DNA from: Pontibacter liquoris
Lineage (GTDB): Bacteria; Bacteroidota; Bacteroidia; Cytophagales; Hymenobacteraceae
DNA: 64,000 nucleotides
Assembly (NCBI RefSeq): GCF_022758235.1
Contig: NZ_JALEBG010000001.1
Span: 744,001 to 808,000 of the forward strand
Reading direction: 5' to 3'
How positions within the stretch are numbered: the stretch's first letter is position 1; each line of letters opens with the position of its first letter. Below, in pieces: positions 60,744-64,000 of this stretch. The translations under genes were made by a program, and so were the position numbers. The notes below the pieces were generated by a model. That model was given only the letters and a program-made list of their open reading frames with translations, searched no databases and was not told where the DNA came from.

Positions 60744-62507
60744 ATGTTAAAATTCCTGAAATATGTGCTGGCAACCATTGTGGGCTTGCTCATATTCGTT
60801 TTCATCGGCGTGCTGCTGCTCATTGGCTTTGCGGCAAGCACAGCCTCCAATGATGAAATACAGATCACCAAAGGCTCCATCCTGGAGCTTAAACTCGACA
60901 ACCCCATCAGCGAACGCGACCCGCAAAACCCGCTGGCCGAACTCGGTTTCTCCTTCGGGTCCTTTTCCAGCACTGATGGACTGGACCAGATCAAGGCTGC
61001 TATCCGCAAAGCCAAAACCGACGATAACATCGAAGGGATCTTCCTGAACATGGGTTATGTGGAGGCCGGCATGGGCAAGATGGAGGAGATCCGCAACGAG
61101 CTGATCAACTTCAAGAAATCCGGCAAGTTCATTGTGTCCTACGGCGACATGACGACTGAAAAAGGCTATTACCTGGCCTCCGTAGCCGACAGGATATACC
61201 TCAACCCGTTGGGTGCCCTGGAGTTTAACGGCATGAGCTCGGAAGTATACTTCTATAAGAACCTGCTCGACAAGCTGGGCATCAAAGCGCAGATCTTTAA
61301 AGTAGGCACGTATAAAAGCGCCGTGGAGCCTTTCTTCCTCGATAAGATCAGCGCCCCGAACCGCGAGCAGCTCAATGCTTTCCTCAATGCCATCAACAAT
61401 TACCAGTTGCAGAACATTGCCAAATCCAGGGGCAAGACTTTTGCCGAGATGAAGAACATCTCCGATAACATGCTGGTGCGCAATGCCGAAGATGCCCGCA
61501 AGTATGGCTTGATCACCAACATCGGCTACTACGACGAGGCGGTGGATTATATGAAGCAGAAAGCCGGATTGAAGGAAGCAGACAAACTGGAACTGGTGCA
61601 GCTATCGAAGTATAAAAAGGTAAAAGACAGCGCCGAAACCAACTCTTCTGAAAACCGCATTGCCGTTATTTATGCCGAAGGCGACATAGTGGATGGCCAG
61701 GGCGATGAAGACAACATTGGCAGCAAACGCTTTTCGGAAGCGCTGCGCCAGGCCCGCATGGACGAGAAGGTGAAAGCCGTGGTGCTGCGCATCAGCTCGC
61801 CGGGCGGCAGCGCGCTGGCTTCGGATGTGATCTGGCGCGAAATACAGCTGACCCGCAAGGAGAAACCCGTTATCGCTTCCATGTCGGATGTGGCTGCCTC
61901 CGGGGGTTATTATATTGCCATGGGCTGCGATACGATTGTGGCGCACCCGAATACCATTACCGGTAGCATCGGCGTTTTTGGGGTAGTGCCCGACATCCAG
62001 GGCTTCCTGAACAACAAGCTGGGCGTAACGGTAGATCACGTAAGCACAGGTAAATTTTCGGATATGCCCACCATCACCCGCCCCATGACGGAGGAAGAGC
62101 AGCAGATCATGCAGAACCAGATCAACCAGATCTACGAAACCTTTACGGGCAAAGCCGCCAAAGGCCGCCACATGACGCAGGACCACCTGAAAACCCTGGC
62201 CTCGGGCCGTGTGTGGTCGGGCGTGGAAGCCAAGGAACGTAACCTGGTCGATACCTTCGGGGGGCTCGAGAAAGCCATTGCCATTGCAGCGGCCAAAGCC
62301 GGCGTGCAGGACGATTACCGCCTGCTGGACCTGCCCCGCCGTAAGTCTTTCTTAGACGATCTGTTTGGCGACATGGGCTCGCAGGTAAAAGAGCAGGCTG
62401 TTAAAGCTGAAGTGGGCGAACTTTACCCGTATTACAAGCTCTACAAAAAAGTAGAAACGCTGCAGGGCATCCAAACCCGCCTGCCTTACGAGCTGGATGT
62501 GCATTAA
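60744..62507 (+). CDS. sppA: Signal peptide peptidase SppA (67K type)
   Basis: A 587-residue membrane-anchored protease with one N-terminal span (about 5-30) and two tandem crotonase-like halves. The catalytic dyad of the long form is visible: Lys191 in KVGTYKSAVEPF (N-terminal half) and Ser386 in DVAASGGYYIAMG (C-terminal half). RISSPGGSALASD is the conserved loop. It degrades leftover signal peptides in the membrane. Length agrees with the E. coli enzyme. ATG at 60744. Confidence 0.96.
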   Translation: MLKFLKYVLATIVGLLIFVFIGVLLLIGFAASTASNDEIQITKGSILELKLDNPISERDPQNPLAELGFSFGSFSSTDGLDQIKAAIRKAKTDDNIEGIFLNMGYVEAGMGKMEEIRNELINFKKSGKFIVSYGDMTTEKGYYLASVADRIYLNPLGALEFNGMSSEVYFYKNLLDKLGIKAQIFKVGTYKSAVEPFFLDKISAPNREQLNAFLNAINNYQLQNIAKSRGKTFAEMKNISDNMLVRNAEDARKYGLITNIGYYDEAVDYMKQKAGLKEADKLELVQLSKYKKVKDSAETNSSENRIAVIYAEGDIVDGQGDEDNIGSKRFSEALRQARMDEKVKAVVLRISSPGGSALASDVIWREIQLTRKEKPVIASMSDVAASGGYYIAMGCDTIVAHPNTITGSIGVFGVVPDIQGFLNNKLGVTVDHVSTGKFSDMPTITRPMTEEEQQIMQNQINQIYETFTGKAAKGRHMTQDHLKTLASGRVWSGVEAKERNLVDTFGGLEKAIAIAAAKAGVQDDYRLLDLPRRKSFLDDLFGDMGSQVKEQAVKAEVGELYPYYKLYKKVETLQGIQTRLPYELDVH

Positions 62508-62611
62508 TCTGCTAGTTAGTTTTTGTGCTGATGTGGCAGGTATGAATCAGGCTGGGTAGTCTCCTATTTATACTTGTTCACCAAGCCTGACAGCAAAATA
62601 ATTTATACTTG

Positions 62612-62654
62612 AAAACCGCTCCGGGATACAGCATCCGGGAGCGGTTTTGTTTTA
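62612..62654 (+). terminator. Terminator of sppA
   Basis: AAAACCGCTCC (62612-62622) pairs with GGAGCGGTTTT (62638-62648) and is followed by GTTTTA, about 105 bp after the stop. Two TTTATACTTG words lie just upstream. Confidence 0.85.
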
Positions 62655-62781
62655 TGGCAAAGCTATTTTTTGCAACTTGCCGGAAGATTAAAGGTGTTGA
62701 TCCAGTAATGTAGTCATATGCTAATGCAAGTATGCTGGCTTTTAGGGACAGCATCAACCCTGTGAAAGCAACGCCATTTCC
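62655..62781. other. Intergenic region between sppA and the purine nucleoside phosphorylase gene
   Basis: Part of a 351-bp gap. Between the terminator and the word repeat I see no gene and no clear promoter consensus. Confidence 0.5.
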
Positions 62782-62853
62782 CAGCACATTACCTCATCAG
62801 CACATCATCCCATTACCACATTACCCAACACCACATTAGCAAAATAGCACATT
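62782..62853 (+). repeat. CACATTA/CATTACC word repeat in the leader of the PNP gene
   Basis: The 72 bp before the ATG contain CAGCACATTACC, CAGCACATCATCC, CATTACCACATTACCC, CACCACATTAGC and AGCACATTCAC: at least five imperfect copies of CACATT(A/C) spaced about 12-15 bp. No dyad symmetry. It ends 5 bp before the start codon, so it would be in the mRNA leader. Confidence 0.75.
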
Positions 62854-62858
62854 CACTT

Positions 62859-63674
62859 ATGATACAATCGATACAAGAAGCTGCCGCATACATTGCCCAA
62901 GCCACCAACAGCTTTGCGCCGGAGTTCGGCATTATACTGGGCACCGGTCTGGGCGACCTGGTAAACGATGTGGAAGTGGCCCACAGCCTTTCATATGCCG
63001 ATATCCCGCACTTCCCGGTGTCTACTGTCGAGAGCCACTCGGGCAAACTGATCTTCGGGCTGCTGGCTGGCCGCCGCGTGGTGGTCATGCAGGGGCGGTT
63101 TCACTTCTACGAGGGCTATACCATGCAGCAGGTCGCGTTCCCGGTGCGGGTAATGAAGCTGCTGGGCATCCAAAAGCTTTTCGTTTCCAACGCAGCAGGC
63201 GGCCTGAACCCGGCCTTTAACATGAGCGAGCTGATGGTGATCACCGACCATATCAACCTGTTGCCCGGCAACCCGCTCATTGGTAAGAACCCCGACGAAC
63301 TGGGCCCGCGTTTCCCCGACATGAGCGATGTGTATGACGAGCACATGATCCGCGAAGCGATGGTGATTGCCGAAGATGCCGGTTTCGACCTGCGCGAAGG
63401 CGTTTACGTGAGCGCCCCCGGCCCGATGTTGGAGACCAGGGCCGAGTATAACTTCCTGCGCATTATCGGGGCGGATGCCGTGGGCATGTCGACGGTGCCG
63501 GAAGTAATTGCTGCCCGCCACATGGGCTTGCCGGTGTTTGCCATATCGGTAATTACGGATATGTGCACGCCCGACCGCCTGAAGAAAGTAGTGCTGAAAG
63601 ATATTCTGGACGCTGCCGCCACGGCCGAACCCCGCCTGACGCTGCTGATCCGGGAGCTGGTAAAGCGCAGCTGA
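62859..63674 (+). CDS. punA: Purine nucleoside phosphorylase (trimeric, PNP-I/XapA type)
   Basis: A 271-residue enzyme. [10 protein letters not shown] (26-35) is the phosphate loop, VESHSGK has His60, GRFHFYEGY (79-87) the ribose-site strand, SNAAGGLNP (110-118) the purine-binding loop, and [13 protein letters not shown] the conserved Glu region. It cleaves inosine and guanosine with phosphate to base and ribose-1-phosphate (EC 2.4.2.1). The length fits the trimeric class rather than the hexameric DeoD. Its leader is the CACATTA word repeat. Confidence 0.95.
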   Translation: MIQSIQEAAAYIAQATNSFAPEFGIILGTGLGDLVNDVEVAHSLSYADIPHFPVSTVESHSGKLIFGLLAGRRVVVMQGRFHFYEGYTMQQVAFPVRVMKLLGIQKLFVSNAAGGLNPAFNMSELMVITDHINLLPGNPLIGKNPDELGPRFPDMSDVYDEHMIREAMVIAEDAGFDLREGVYVSAPGPMLETRAEYNFLRIIGADAVGMSTVPEVIAARHMGLPVFAISVITDMCTPDRLKKVVLKDILDAAATAEPRLTLLIRELVKRS

Positions 63675-63793
63675 TCTAGATGTTGTTAAGCGTTTTGAGC
63701 TAAGACAGCCATGGGCATCACGCTATTGGATGTCGTTTGCGCCAGAATAAGTTGATTCAGGGAAACGCTAAACAGCTTCACTAATAGCATCTC
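63675..63793. other. Non-coding stretch after the PNP gene
   Basis: A 34-codon open frame exists on the minus strand (63686-63790), but it starts right beside a terminator and has no recognised product, so it is not called. Nothing else was seen. Confidence 0.5.
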
Positions 63794-63845
63794 AAAACAA
63801 AAGGCAGCAGTCGGGGAGAGCCTCCGGTCTGCTGCCTTTTGTTTT
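63794..63845. terminator. Strong bidirectional terminator after the PNP gene
   Basis: AAAACAAAAGGCAGCAG (63794-63810) pairs perfectly over 17 bp with CTGCTGCCTTTTGTTTT (63829-63845). The loop holds a further GGAG/CTCC pair. Confidence 0.88.
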
Positions 63846-63933
63846 ATACTGGTATTTTTTGCCATACTTCTGCAGCTGTAGGTATAAAGCAAGTAAGTGT
63901 AGGAACAGAATTATACTGAAGTATAAATAAGAA

Positions 63934-64000
63934 CTGTCATTCTGAAAGAACCTTGGTAGAAGAGAAGTTAAGCCCCTGCGACTGGCCCACAAGTTCCTTT
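63934..64000. repeat. Probable palindromic intergenic element cut by the right edge
   Basis: CTGTCATTCTGAAAGAACCT at 63934 resembles the TGTCATTCTGA-type intergenic repeats I know from Bacteroidota genomes. The last bases of the window, CCCACAAGTTCCTTT, read on the other strand as AAAGGAACTTGTGGG, which resembles the left arm's AAAGAACCTTGG with small changes. The outer half of the right arm would lie beyond the window. Confidence 0.4.

Noticed and set aside
62782..62853. CACATTA word repeat considered as a small CRISPR array
   Set aside because: Units are only 6-8 bp, the spacing is irregular at 12-15 bp, and no cas gene is present.
63686..63790. A 34-codon minus-strand frame ending AVLAQNA, considered as a small peptide or toxin-like gene
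   Set aside because: It begins 4 bp from the arm of a strong terminator, has no promoter, and matches no family I know.

Overview
The window looks like chromosomal DNA of an aerobic Bacteroidota bacterium of the Cytophagales, most likely Hymenobacteraceae (a Pontibacter-like genome). The evidence is a SusC/SusD pair, a type IX secretion sorting domain on a secreted oxidase, a YpdA-type bacillithiol reductase, several promoters of the Bacteroidota form TTTG-N19/20-TAnnTTTG, moderately GC-rich coding sequence, and weak Shine-Dalgarno signals. The genus assignment is inference. No rRNA, tRNA, CRISPR array, transposase or phage gene was seen.

Layout. 1-3638: the 5' part of a SusD-like lipoprotein gene (cut by the window edge) and a complete SusC-like TonB-dependent transporter. 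3986-4757: a histidine phosphatase and an orphan coding fragment. 5024-16503: a ten-gene, single-strand cluster for building a sugar-containing molecule: SDR, nucleotide-sugar epimerase, a glycosidase-epimerase fusion, zinc dehydrogenase, Gfo/Idh oxidoreductase, four GT-B glycosyltransferases (three CgeB-like) and a methyltransferase, ending in a strong terminator. 16647-19568: Nudix hydrolase, then YceI, nitroreductase and pirin. 19652-25185: a TIGR02117-type protein and a tandem array of four paralogous lipoproteins plus the wreck of a fifth. 25288-28857: a secreted M14 carboxypeptidase, a DinB-like protein and a 59-residue membrane protein. 29056-39513: mostly minus-strand genes (priA, a secreted propeller-like protein, M28 peptidase, two GNATs, rluE, a VWA membrane protein) with one plus-strand outer-membrane barrel. 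39907-46807: fabG, M23 peptidase, TPR protein, lpdA, fatty-acid desaturase, GNAT. 46903-54603: ypdA-like reductase, DEAD-box helicase with a structured leader, multicopper oxidase, DMT exporter, APC permease. 54693-57823: three minus-strand metabolic enzymes. 58023-63674: AI-2E-type permease, rarA, sppA and purine nucleoside phosphorylase.

Most of the window is ordinary housekeeping and envelope biology. Four things stand out. (1) The 5024-16503 cluster is a coherent glycoconjugate pathway whose product I cannot name, with an unusual cytoplasmic glycosidase-epimerase fusion. (2) The heptamer AAGTATA/TATACTT is about tenfold over-represented, in both orientations and inside and outside genes. 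(3) The lipoprotein array at 20.4-25.2 kb differs in domain number between copies and carries a decayed copy. (4) Many intergenic gaps hold near-perfect inverted or word-like repeats next to starts or stops; one family recurs 20 kb apart. A possible attenuator precedes the RNA helicase, and two promoters sit so close to the start codon that leaderless mRNA is likely.
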